Shown here: one piece after another, positions 23,430 to 34,558 of the stretch
Numbering within the stretch: position 1 is the first letter of the stretch
Layout: every line of letters starts with the position of its first letter
DNA from: Euptelea pleiosperma
Taxonomy: Eukaryota > Streptophyta > Magnoliopsida > Ranunculales > Eupteleaceae
Length of the DNA: 64,000 nucleotides
NCBI GenBank assembly: GCA_035048495.1
Contig: CM068544.1
Coordinates: 8,116,138-8,180,137, forward strand
Direction: 5' to 3'
Notes under the pieces: generated by a model
The model's input: only the letters and a program-made list of their open reading frames with translations
Told to the model about the DNA's origin: nothing
Databases searched by the model: none
Made by a program: the position numbers and the translations under genes

Positions 23430-26107
23430 CAAGGATGAAAGTCTCGGGATCGGCCGTCGGATCGGCCACCACCAATCCCGAGTTGGATAGGTTGGATCTG
23501 GCTGATCTGCCGTGATCCCGAGACGAGACAAAAAAAAATCCAAAAAATTGCAAAAAAATATAAAAAAAATGTAGAAAAATGTGAAAAAATCACATAAAAT
23601 CATAAAAAAAGCATAAAAATAATAAAATCATACAAAAGCATAAAAAATAAGGAAAAAAATATTTAGCCTAAAGCATAAAAATAAAAAATAAATGAGAAAA
23701 AATCATAAAAAAAATTATAAAAAAATCCAAGAAAAACCTATTAACAACATTGATGCATGATTATAAAAAAAAATTACATAGACTCCTATAAAACCAATAA
23801 AACAAACAGATACAATCCAAAAGATATTAAATTTGGTAGATCAAAATCATAATTTGTTGGATAGGGAGAATTTAGAAATTCTTGTTGCTCAGTACAAAAC
23901 TAGTAAAAGCTAAAACAATTTTAAGCCCCCCAAATAATTATCAGTTATGCGACGCGTACCAGTTGATTAAACACTTCCCTCGTAGTCTTACACCTGCAAA
24001 AACAAAGCTTTTCAACTAGTAGTCCACAAAAATCTAAAATGAACCAAATGAGAATGCTCCAAAATTCGATGCAAATGCAAATTATTACTCACTTCCAACC
24101 TATTAATAAGTAATCTGCCATTTCCCCCTTGAAGAAGACCAATTGAACTGCAAAATTAAGAAACATAAATGAAAAACTAAGTGTCGATAAATACAAAATG
24201 AAAAAAGAATAAAGAGTCAAAGAGTCAAAAATAAATAAACTACGATTGACTATTGTTCGTAGTAACCATGAGGGTGGTCCATAGGAAAGAAGAATCCTCC
24301 ATACTGGTTGGATGTAGTATTATTAGGCTCTGTAGTATCATAGCTCCCTCTAGATTGTCCATGATATCCACTATAGCTATAATCGGTCTGTGATTGACCA
24401 TAATCATAGCCATGTGGTTGCTGATCATAACCATAGTTATAAACTAGAGGTTGATGTTGAGGAGGCTGACCATAATCATATGGATTAAATGGCTAGGTTG
24501 AGGTACTTGAGATTGGCCATAATCATAATTATCCCTTCCATATCCAAGCTGACCACCATAGTCCTCAAAATTTATTCCACGTACTCGCTTATCTAAGTCG
24601 GTGAGTCTTGCATCAAACTCACCCGGGCCACCCTCACTAGTACTAACGTGGTCTCTTTGTGTCCAATCATCGTTGCTTGGATATCTAAGTAAGGCAGTTG
24701 GTCTACTACTACGATGGCCTTGTAGTCACCAACCACTATGATTAGTATCTGGGTGTGTGTCGCCTAAACGACCCCCCTCAACACTTCCACTCCCCCCGAC
24801 TCCACCACCATCACTCCCATTCCAACCATCTCCCCCATCACCACCACTGCCACCATCACCATCACCACTACCACTACCACCACTAACTCCACCACCACCA
24901 CCACCACCACCATCATCATCATCATTTGAACCACGACTCTGATGTTGTGTTGGATTATCTTCGTGACCTAGAACACATTCATCTAACCATAACAAGTCAT
25001 CTCCATCAAATGCAGGGGGTTCTTTTTCTCGTAACCACTCATCAAGAACATCGTCGTTTTTAAATATATTATCCAAATCAATTGGATTATAATAATCTTC
25101 TTTATCTCTTTTATCCATTAGATTATAAACCCAAAGCCTCATATTGTAGTGGATGTATACTAGATTGTCCAACCTCATCATTGATAATCTATTTCGCGGC
25201 TTTGAATGAATGAGGGAAAATGTGCTCCAATTTCTCTCAAAGCCTGACGATGAACATGTTTGGCTTAACACTTTAATCGCAATCTTTTGTAAGGCAGTCA
25301 CACTTTCGCCATAACTATACCACCACTCAGTTGGAAAAGAGAAAAAATACATTAAAATTTGATATAATATAAGGTAATTATTCATTTAATGAAGTATAAC
25401 ATTAACATACCTGGTAGACTAAACTTTGTTATTTTCTGAGCGAGTGGATCGCCAAATTCTGATTTTCCTTCTTCATAAAGTCTTATCGGTAACCAGTATT
25501 AAAAACTCACAATTAAGTAATAATCTCTATCCAGTATCAATAAAAGTCCTAATTATAATATATTTATACCTGGTTGCTTCTCCTACACTATCCATATCCG
25601 GTTATAATTTTTTGATGACTTTTTTCAAACTTGTCCTTATATCTCGGTGATGGAAAAAGTCTTTGGCATATCAAAATTTTGAAATTAAAAAATACGCTAC
25701 AAAATAAAAATAATTATCAATAACTAATAAACATTAATAACATAAAAAATGCATATTGTCAATGCAGTATTATAGCTTACCAGCTGCATGGAGATCTTGA
25801 TGAAGTTGTGTCTTCCATCTTTTGTCAATGATGTCAAAGAAGCGCTGAGGATAGCGGACTTGAACACCAATTATCTCTTTGGCTCTTTTCATCCCTTCAA
25901 ATATTATACCCAAAGTAGGTTTCTTGTCTTGGTCCACAACCTTTAGAACCTTCACAAGAGGTCCCATAATTTTGTGTACATCTTTAACGTTACCCCAAAA
26001 TTCATTATTCAGAGTTAACTTTGAGACATCCCTAGCTAGTTCCTTCTTTTTATTATCTTTGATGTACCCTTGTCTAACTAGCTCTTTCCATTCATCTAAT
26101 ATAAACA

Positions 26108-26690
26108 CACTATAAGAAATGTTGTTTTTAGTGGCGACTTTTTAGCTGTGAGCCATATATCGCCACTAATAACATACTTTTCGTGGCGAAAATCTAATGT
26201 CGCCACTAAAGGTACTACATGGCCATATTTAGCGACAAGCCAAAATGTCGCAACAAAAAATCGCCGCTAATTGTATGGCGCAAAATTTTGGCGCGCATTT
26301 TGTTTGGAGGAAAATATAATTAGTGGCAAATTTTATTGTGTCGTCGCTAAACAGTAGATGTTTTAGTGGCAACTTTATGATTCATGGCCAATTATTAGTT
26401 TTAGCCGGGTTTAGCTTTACTGCGGCTAAATGTGTACATTTGTGGCTATTTACGTTGCAACTAATAAATTATGTTTAATGGCGAAAATCTAATGTTGCCA
26501 CTAAACGTATTACATGGCCATATGTAGCAACAACCCAAATGTCACAACAAATAGTCGCCGCTAATTGTATGGCGCAAAATTTTGACGCGTATTTTATTTG
26601 GAGGGAAAGTAAGTTGTGGCCGCGTTTTTCTTTACCTCGGCTAAATATATACTTTTTGTGGCTACTCAAGTCGTCACTAATGATTTTCAC
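26108..26690. repeat. CACTA left subterminal repeat array
   Basis: Variants of TTTAGTGGCGAC and its inverse GTCGCCACTAAA recur about a dozen times, in both orientations (for example near 26,128, 26,156, 26,200, 26,320 and 26,490). In En/Spm such subterminal motifs bind the TNPA-type protein; that role is inferred here. Confidence 0.8.
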
Positions 26691-26739
26691 CTCTATTTTT
26701 TCTCATTTTACATTAAAAAAAATAAGTAACAAGGTATAC

Positions 26740-27040
26740 CTGAAACTTTTTAGGATACTTAATTCTGCAATCTAGGCCCACTGACCGCGTAGATGTTCTG
26801 CCCACCCCTTCATGGATATACACACAAAAAATCACCTTGATTGGTAATGTCTAGCCATCAGATTTTTGTACTTTTTAAGATGTGATTCTGACAATTGGAT
26901 TCAACCATTATTCTTCTGTACTAAAACCAATGGCTAAAAAGCATCAAACATGCTACTTATTTTTTATGTGAATGTCTACGAAGGGGTAGGCTAAACATCT
27001 ATGCGGTCAATGGGCACAGATGGCAGTGGTGAGTGACAAA
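26740..27040. mobile_element. Fold-back MITE, GTAACAAGGTATACC family (diverged copy)
   Basis: The left end has AAGTAACAAGGTATACCTGA as in the full copy at 43,085-43,464. It continues through GCCCACTGACCG...GATGTTCTGCCCACCCC and a matching inverse (CTAAACATCTATGCGGTCAATGGGC). The outer right TIR is not clear. Confidence 0.6.
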
Positions 27041-27099
27041 AATTGTGCTTCGTCACTCCATAAAGGAGTAAAACTCTTATATGCCCCTATGCTCACTCA

Positions 27100-27420
27100 T
27101 AATACGAGCCACGTGGCACACTGCTAGAGGACTTTGACCATATGGATGTTTGGCCAATCCCTATATGGACCTACATAACAAAAATCATCCTGATTAGTAA
27201 TTTAAAACCTTTGGATCCTTGTACTGAAATAATAGCAATAATGCTCAAATTCCTACGATTAAAATCAACCCATGAAAATGACTCAAAAATCTAATGGTTA
27301 GAAACCATTAATTAGGGTGATTTGTTTTTTGTAAGTCAACCCGGGGATCGACTAAACATACATAAGGCCAGTGTCCTCCAATATGGCCAGTGTCCTCTAA
27401 TACGGTCCACGTCATCAAAT
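27100..27420. mobile_element. Fold-back MITE, ATGGATGTTTGGCC family
   Basis: The left half has GAGCCACGTGGCAC and ATATGGATGTTTGGCCAATC. The right half is a diverged inverse (GGGATCGACTAAACATACAT, GTGTCCTCTAATACGGTCCACG). Confidence 0.65.
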
Positions 27421-27729
27421 TAACGATGGCAAGAGATTAGAGCAAGATAATACCACCACGCTAGTCGACCGACCCTGAGATTTTGGTAGGTTGGTCACAG
27501 GTGATGGGCGGCCAATGATCCACTAGAATCTCGTGCCCGACAGTCCATCACATCCTTCTGATTTAGGGTTAAGGATTTGGCATAAACCTACATGTTCTAA
27601 GGTTGGAGAAATTATAAGGGGCATTCTTGTCCTTTAATTTTTTTGTGAGTCGATGGTAGGTCAACGACGGTCATGAACGGAGGACTGAGTCATAAGGGGG
27701 TAAGTCAGGTGGGGTTACGCTATGTACTG

Positions 27730-28085
27730 TTAAAATGTCTAGAAAATAACGGCCATTATTTTTGTTATAACGACCGTTATTTTTTATTATTTTTCTCTTT
27801 ATTTATTTTTTTATTTCTCCGTGGAAAAATATGTGACAATGTATAACGGCCGTTATTTTCCATTTTTTTATGTTATTTTCTATTTTTGAAATTCAAATTT
27901 TAAAATTCAAAATTTGAATTTCAGTGCCATTTTTTATGTTTTTTCCGTTATTTTCTGTTATTTCCATTTTTTTCCCATTTTTTTTCATTTTTGCCCCTGA
28001 GCGTTTTTTTTTCGTTATAACGGCCATTATGACGGAAAAAAATGGTAACGCCCCCAATCCGTTATAACGGTCCCCTTTAAACCTT
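27730..28085. repeat. TAACGGCCGTTA-type palindromic repeat
   Basis: Repeated AATAACGGCCATTATTTTTGTTATAACG motifs occur on the left and their inverses (CCGTTATAACGGTCCCCTTTAAA) on the right. The sequence is mostly A and T. It is similar in design to the inner unit at 14,205-14,575 and to pieces near 20,700 and 56,950. Confidence 0.55.
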
Positions 28086-28340
28086 GGTACCGCCCACCCC
28101 TTCATTGATATAGACACCAAAAAACACCTTATTGGTAATTTATAGCCATTAGATTTCAATATTTTTTTAAGGTGTGATTTTTTAGGCGTTGGATTCAACC
28201 ATTATTTGGGTACTAAAAGCAATGGTTAAAAATCCTCAAACATGCTGATTTTGGGTACATATGTCTACCAAGGGGTGTGCTAAATATCCATGCTGTCAGT
28301 AGGCCCAGATGGTAGTGATGAGTAACAAAAATCATCTGAT
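28086..28340. mobile_element. Fold-back MITE, CCCACCCCTTCAT family (partial)
   Basis: It begins GCCCACCCCTTCATTGATATAGAC and ends with the inverse ACCAAGGGGTGTGCTAAATATCC..GTCAGTAGGCCCAGATGG. It matches the inner parts of the copies at 26,740 and 43,085. The outer ends are missing. Confidence 0.6.
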
Positions 28341-28394
28341 TTTGTGGTAACAAGAAATAAGCATATATGACGGCCTAGATGACCGCCATATGAC

Positions 28395-28695
28395 CACCCA
28401 TAATATGAGCCAAGTGGCACATACTTACAGCAATTATTACTATATAGATGTTTGGAAAATCCCTATATGGGCCTACGTTGAAAGCATCAGCCTGATCGGT
28501 GATCTAAAACCTTTGGATCCTTGTACCCAAATAATGCTCAAATCCAACGCATAAAATTAACCCATGAAAATGACTCAAATCCAACGCTTACAAATCACTA
28601 ATCAGGGTTATTTTTGGTTGGTAGGTCCAACTAGGAATCGGCCAAACATCCATATGGTCAACATCCTCGTAGAAATGCCACGTGTCTCGTATTGG
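28395..28695. mobile_element. Fold-back MITE, ATGGATGTTTGGCC family
   Basis: ATATGAGCCAAGTGGCAC at the left pairs with GCCACGTGTCTCGTATTG at the right. The inner TAGATGTTTGGAAAATCCC pairs with GGAATCGGCCAAACATCCA. Confidence 0.7.
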
Positions 28696-28734
28696 AAGCA
28701 TTAGCATGTAGGTTAGGTGTTTTTTTTTTTGAAA

Positions 28735-29010
28735 AAAGAAGTTGAAAGGGCAAAAAGCCCTAATCCTTTTGTCGTCCCCACACAATCCCCTGTCCTTACC
28801 AAGCCATACCCCACCATTGCCCTTGCCTTCACTCTCTTCTCTCTCACCACCATCTCCGGCATCGATTCACGCTGCCACCGGCGCCGGAGTCTGTTCTTTC
28901 ACCCTCCTATCTACCCTACCATTCACTTTCCCCTCTCTCCCATCGTCTATCCAAGTTGGAGAAGAAGACATCAAGGTGGAGACGATTTGATTCATCAAGG
29001 TATTTTTTTT
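28735..29010 (+). other. GC-richer stretch, possible 5' exon of a CACTA gene
   Basis: A C-rich, less AT-rich segment of about 275 bp ends at CATCAAG|GTATTTT, which could be a splice donor. It lies in the CACTA on the 5' side of the Gypsy insertion, where the upstream exons of TNP2 should be. It encodes no recognisable domain. It may be an untranslated exon or promoter; this is inference. Confidence 0.25.
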
Positions 29011-29430
29011 TTAATCTTATTTATTCTTCATTCTTTGGTTGGAGAATTTGAGCATAAATTCAACAATCTCATAAATTTATCTTTAATGAGCGGGATTGAA
29101 TCCACAACTTATCCGCCACTAGATGGATGACTTGTAACTATTTTTTGCCACAAGGCTTTGGTTCTTGTATTATATTTGAATGGGTGAAGTATGTGTGTTA
29201 AAGCACTACGAAAGGCTCGTCATCATTCCTATATGTTGATGACTTGTATTCAATAATACCCATTTTTTTACATTTAACAGATCAAGATACATTTTATAGA
29301 TGAAAATAATGTTGTCAGCCTCGCTGGACTTCATTTTTGTTCAATGACACCATCGAGCAAAAATGCTCAATGATGCTCTGCACCTTGACAACTTCATTTA
29401 AAAAAAATAGTTTAAAATTTTATGGGTCAT

Positions 29431-32292
29431 TGATATTCGCTCAAAAGTGCTTATTTTAAGCAATTATCCTTTTAGCGTTATTGCATTCTCCTACGTAAAA
29501 TACTCTATTTACCTACTTTTCTACGTAAGAGTCTCTTCTGTTGCGTAGAACACACTTTTCTGGACGAAATGGTATATTTGCATGCATTAAACACATTTTT
29601 GGAAGTCTAAATAGTAAGCCGTTCTGATAAACTCTCATTACGCGCTTCTTCTGTCGCAGGAAACCCCGATGGGACGATTCTCGAGACTTGTGGGCCCAAA
29701 TCGATCATGAAAGCCCATTATCAAAGCTTAAAGAGCCCACATGATATGACTAGAAGATATGGGCCAAATATGGGCTGAATAAGAGGACCAAAAAGCTGGC
29801 CCAAAGAACGAAGAGAGCAGGAGAGCCATTGACCAAGAGACGGACCAAAGCGTTTAAAGCCACATGAGTCAGCAAAGAATGATAGTCAACTCTACTGGAG
29901 AAGCGTAAGGATGGTCACAGTGAAGACCAGGGTTCCAGACCCTCCGCCAGTGCTTTTTTTCATTTTTTTGATACTTTTTCTCTCATCTCTTCTTATTCTC
30001 TCTCTCTCTTCATCTCTCGATCCTCGAATCTACTGACCTAACCCCAGAACTCCTACCCATCGGCTCTATCTCATCTCCCTTAGCTTTCTGACCATTGGAT
30101 CTTCCATCGGACCGTTGGATCTTCAATCGGACCGTTGGATCTCTCTAGATCTGTCGATCTACCAATCTGAGTCCCAATCAAGTCACCATCCATCCGATCG
30201 CCATCAGACTGTCTGTCACATCATCTTGTGAAACGATGGACATCATCAATCCATGAGGGCCAATAGCCGGGCCCATCTTCATCGACCCGCTGTCCGACCA
30301 GTTAGTGGACCCCGCGAATTTCAAAAATAATTTTAACCATGCTTCCTCTCCAGACAACCACTTACCGGGGCCGATCTCACCTTTGGTAAGTATTTGAGGT
30401 ACTTTCTCTCTCTAGGATTCTACTTTCTCTCTCTACATTTCATTTTCTCTCTCTAGAGTGAGATTTCTCTCTCTAAGTCTATTTTCTTTCTCTAGATCCT
30501 CTCACCACCTCCCCAGGCTGATCGCCTTTTTGCACCACTGACTCCGTTCGGTGAATGCAAGAGGGTGAGTTTTTCTCTCACCTCTACCTTGTCGGCCGGT
30601 AAACGACCGAGGTGTGAAAATTCTCTCTCTACCTTCTTCCTCTCTCTCTAAAATCTCTTTTTACATGCTTTCTTACATGCTTTCTAGAATAGATTTACCG
30701 CTTTATTTATTTCTGTCATTTATTTCATGTAAGCAACAGTTTAATTAATGCAATTTGAGTTTGATGATTTTAGTCTTCTCTGGATCTTATTTGGATGTGT
30801 TTTAAATCGACTCGCCCTTCTCATCTCTTCCATCATTCTCCTTTTTCTCTTGTATATTATCTGTCATTTTATGTTCTTATTCGCGCTAATCCGACTAATC
30901 CCGAGTGCGGATCGACATCTGACACGAGCCACTATGCAAAATTGCTCATTTTACAGGTTAAATGTCTCGGATTAATTAAAAATGTGTTGAAGTTAGGGTT
31001 TCCGTAACCAACGACGCGGAAAAAGCAACTTTCCCCTCCATCAACGATTCCGTCCACCACTGTTTCGAGCAGACCTGCAACTCCGGCAGGTCTGCAACTT
31101 CACATCACCGTGAAAACCTGCACAACCACCAACAGTCCAGCAAGCAACCACCGTCCTTGCTAGACTGGTTCTCCTTCTCTGGCCATCTAGCTCTCCGACA
31201 GTCTATCCTCATCCCACGCTCCACCGAATCACCTACAACCTCTCATCCCTATCTCTCAACTCTCCCAAAGGAGCAGTAGGTGCCAGCGCCTCCATTCTCT
31301 ACAAGAAAAGCCAGCACCACGTCCAGCCATTTTCCGCCCAGATTTGCAACATCGCCATCCCCACGGTGATGATCCTCCAAGTGCTACTTCTGTAGCTTTC
31401 AATGACGTCGGGGCACCATTATTTCGGGCAGACCTGCAACTCCGGCAGGTCTGCAAGGAGAAGAACCACCGGATCTCCTTCACGGTGAGTCAACCTCATC
31501 CCCTCCGCAAACACGTCTTCGCCAAGGTGCCTGACCACTGCCTGCTCCTCTCCTTGACGCCTGCAACTATGAGGCCAGTCCCTCACCCTGTAACGTACCA
31601 GCACTCATCTCACCATGCTTCTCATCGATCGGTCATCACCACTTCATATTGCCCACGATACCTCCTCCAACGGACTCCAAACGGCCCAAGCCTCTAATCG
31701 TTGCAAGTTCCATTGGAGGAATTTAATCGGCGCCTCATACCTGAGCCAATCCACTCCCATAAAGGGCCGGTCTCTGATCATCATTTCGTAGGTATTTGAG
31801 GTAATTCTCTCACTTTCACTCTCCTCCTTTAGTTTCTCTCTCTAGGATAGACTTCTTTGATCTTTCTCTCTCCACATTATTTTCTCTCTCTAGTCTTTAG
31901 CATATTCTCTTTCTCTCTCTCTCTCTATCTCTACAATCTCCTCTCTACTTTCTTTCTCTAGATTTCTCTACTTTCTCTCTCTAGTTCTCTCCTTCTCCCT
32001 CTAGTTTATTCTTTTCTTTATGCTTTATAATTTAGTTGTTTTTACTTGATTGTAAGAGACATGTTCGATTGAATGAAGTTGATTTGAATAATATTATGTC
32101 CATTCTCTGCAAATTTCCCGTCATTTTATGTTCATTATCGCGCTAATCTGACTAATCCCGAGTGCGGATCGACATCCGACACAAATCCCTATACAATATC
32201 CAATATTTTGCAGGATTAAAACTCGGATCAAATTACAAATCTTGTTGATTCTAGGGTTTCCGTAACCAACGACGCGGAAAATCCTACTTTCA
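29431..32292 (+). repeat. Plus-strand LTR (full, composite)
   Basis: It starts TGATATTCGCTC and ends CTACTTTCA, followed by AA and the PBS start. It contains the tRNA-like module (29,880-29,955), CT-rich tracts (30,400-30,660 and 31,800-32,000) and two copies of the terminal module (30,890-31,022 and 32,139-32,285). The first 905 bp are the near-identical inverse of 33,651-34,558. The segment 31,034-32,292 is the near-identical inverse of 40,052-41,313. Two terminal modules suggest it was assembled from two LTR variants joined near 31,030. Confidence 0.75.
29880..29955 (+). ncRNA. tRNA-like A/B-box module inside LTR (copy 3)
   Basis: CTCTACTGGAGAAGC (D-arm-like) is followed by GACCAGGGTTCCAGACCCTCC, a B-box with stem AGGG/CCCT and 7-base loop TTCCAGA. 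Confidence 0.5.
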
Positions 32293-32308
32293 AATGGCGC
32301 CGCTGGTG

Positions 32309-34558
32309 CGGAAACCCTAACTTCAACAATATTTATAATTAATCCGATTATCCTGTAAAATTCAAAGATTTTGTATAGGGATTCGTGTCGGATGTCGATC
32401 CGCACTCGGGATTTAGAGAATACGCAGTAAGGAACATGAAATGATGATTTTTTTTATTAGAAAATGCTGCTCAATGTTGATGGAGGGGTGAGTATTTTTT
32501 TCTTTTTGATTGAAATCATAATGGACTAAATGGCATTAATTGAAACAAATAAAGAGCATTAAACTAACTTAATTAATGGATCAAAAGTGATTTACAAAAA
32601 TTAATTAAACAAAAGTAAACACTAATCTAGAAAACAAATCTTGAATTAAAACTAGAAAAACAAGTAAAATTAAACTACCAATGAGGAGAAGACGCTGGTG
32701 CGGGTGGAGGTGAAATGCATGGTGCGTTCTGAGATGAGAGCATAGGCTGGAGAAGATGGTTGACCAGTTAAAGGAGTAGTGCAGCTTGGTGTGCAACAGT
32801 GGATGGAGGTGGCATAGGAGGAGAGCTGATCGTTGGTGTGCAACAGTTGATGGAGGCGGCATAGTGGCAGCTGCAAGGAGGATGATGAAGCCGGTGGTGG
32901 GTCAGATGGTGGTGGCAGCGTGGCACAAGGATCACGGCTTGCAAGGAGTAGCAGGCCGTGCAGCTTGCAGGCCGTGCAGATTGGCAGCAATTGTTTCCTC
33001 TTCTCCCTTGTTTCTTTTGGTTTCTTTTAAAGAAACGGTGATGAGTGGGTTTCTTGGAGAGGGAGCAGTGGAGAAGAGTAGAGGAGAGAAGGGAAAAGGG
33101 GCTGTGATCCACGGGTTTGGAGTGGGTAGCGGCTATCAGCCAAACGTGGGGGCGTAGTGGAGGCTGCTGCTCCGTTGCAAGAGGATGGCAAGGTCAGACC
33201 TGCAACTCCGTGTTGCAGGTCTTAGTAGATGTCGTGGAGGACACTGCCGGCCGGAGTTGCAGGCTGCAACTCCGGTAGAAAACGGAAAAACGAAAATAAA
33301 AAATAAAAAAAAATGAGAAGAAGAAGAAGAAGAAGAAGAAGAAGAAGAAGAAGAAGAAGGAGGAGGAGGAGAACGAGGACCAGATGGCCGGAGTTGCTGC
33401 CTGCAACTCCGGCGAAGATGGAGGAGGAAGAAGAAGAAGAAAAGAAGAAAAAAGAAGAAAAGAGAAGAAAGAAGAAGGCGAAAACGTGGGCAGAAGATTA
33501 GGGGAAGGAGAGGAGAAGAGGGGAGAGGGATTAGGGTTCGAACGAACCCCTATCCTTCTCCTTTTAAAGCTTCCCTATTTCCTTTAATGGAAATAGGGGA
33601 TTTTTGAAAATAAAAAACTAAGATCTCCCCAATTAGTGGACCCCCCATTTAATTAAAATTATTTTGAAATTCGCGGGGTCCACTAACTGGTCGGACAGCG
33701 GGTCGATGAAGATGGGCCCGGCTACTGGCCCGTATGGATTGATGATGTCCATCATCTCACAAGATGATGTGACAGACAGTTTGATGGCGATCGGATGGAT
33801 GGTGACTTGATTGGGACTCAGATTGGTAGATCGACAGATCTAGAGAGATCCAACGGTCCGATTGAAGATCCAACGGTCCGATGGAAGATCCAATGGTCAG
33901 AAAGCTAAGGGAGATGAGATAGAGCCGATGGGTAGGAGTTCTGGGGTTAGGTCAGTAGATTCGAGGATCGAGAGATGAAGAGAGAGAGAGAATAAGAAGA
34001 GATGAGAGAAAAAGTATCAAAAAAATGGAAAAAAGCACTGGCGGAGGGTCTGGAACCCTGGTCTTCACTGTGACCATCCTCACGCTTCTCCAGTAGAGTC
34101 GACTATCATTCTTTGCTGACTCATGTGGCTTTAAACGCTTTGGTCCGTCTCTTGGTCATTGGCTCTCCTACTCTCTTCGTTCTTTGGGCCGGCTTTTTGG
34201 TCCTCTTATTCAGCCCATATTTGGCCCATATCTTCTAGTCATATCATGTGGGCTCTTTAAGCTTTGATAATGGGCTTTCATGATCGATTTGGGCCCACAA
34301 GTCTCGAGAATCGTCCCATCGGGGTTTCCTGCGACAGAAGAAGCGCGTAATGAGACTTTATCAGAACGGCTTAATATTTAGACTTCCAAAAATGTGTTTA
34401 ATGCATGCAAATATACCATTTCGTCCAGAAAAGTGTGTTCTACGCAACAGAAGAGACTCTTACGTAGAAAAGTAGGTAAATAGAGTATTTTACGTAGGAG
34501 AATGCAATAACGCTAAAAGGATAATTACTTAAAATAAGCACTTTTGAGCGAATATCAC
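32309..34558 (-). repeat. Minus-strand 3' LTR copy
   Basis: On the minus strand it starts TGATATTCGCTC at 34,558, preceded by a polypurine-like GGTTGGGGGTTG. It runs to GGGTTTCCG near 32,309 and lacks about 28 bp of the expected LTR end. The segment 32,309-33,610 is the near-identical inverse of 41,732-43,050. The main difference is the length of a GAA microsatellite (33,313-33,360), which is longer in the right copy. Reading frames through the GC-rich middle are low-complexity and not annotated as genes. Confidence 0.75.
34035..34115 (-). ncRNA. tRNA-like A/B-box module inside LTR (copy 4)
   Basis: Inverse of copy 3 with few differences. On the minus strand it reads CTCTACTGGAGAAGCGTGAGG, then GACCAGGGTTCCAGACCCTCC. 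Confidence 0.5.

Noticed and set aside
24757..24942. Plus-strand proline-rich frame
   Set aside because: Shadow of the Gly/Asp-rich tail of the minus-strand hAT transposase.
31344..31697. 117-aa frame repeated identically at 40,651-41,004
   Set aside because: Identical because the LTR copies are near-identical. No start context, no domain, and overlapping frames on the opposite strand are equally open.
30998..32420. Endogenous pararetrovirus (caulimovirid)
   Set aside because: The primer-site-like TGGCGCCGCTG and repeats could suggest it, but the TSD, LTR ends and Tat-type PBS fit an LTR retrotransposon. No viral coat, movement or RT motif was seen.
32605..33157. Long overlapping open frames on both strands in the GC-rich LTR middle (and mirror copies at 42,201-42,753)
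   Set aside because: They are open in several frames at once, low-complexity, unlike any domain, and lie within LTRs. The exact mirror copies reflect LTR duplication, not gene conservation.
33313..33501. Arginine-rich frame (poly-Arg)
   Set aside because: Translation of a GAA/GAG-type microsatellite; no gene evidence.
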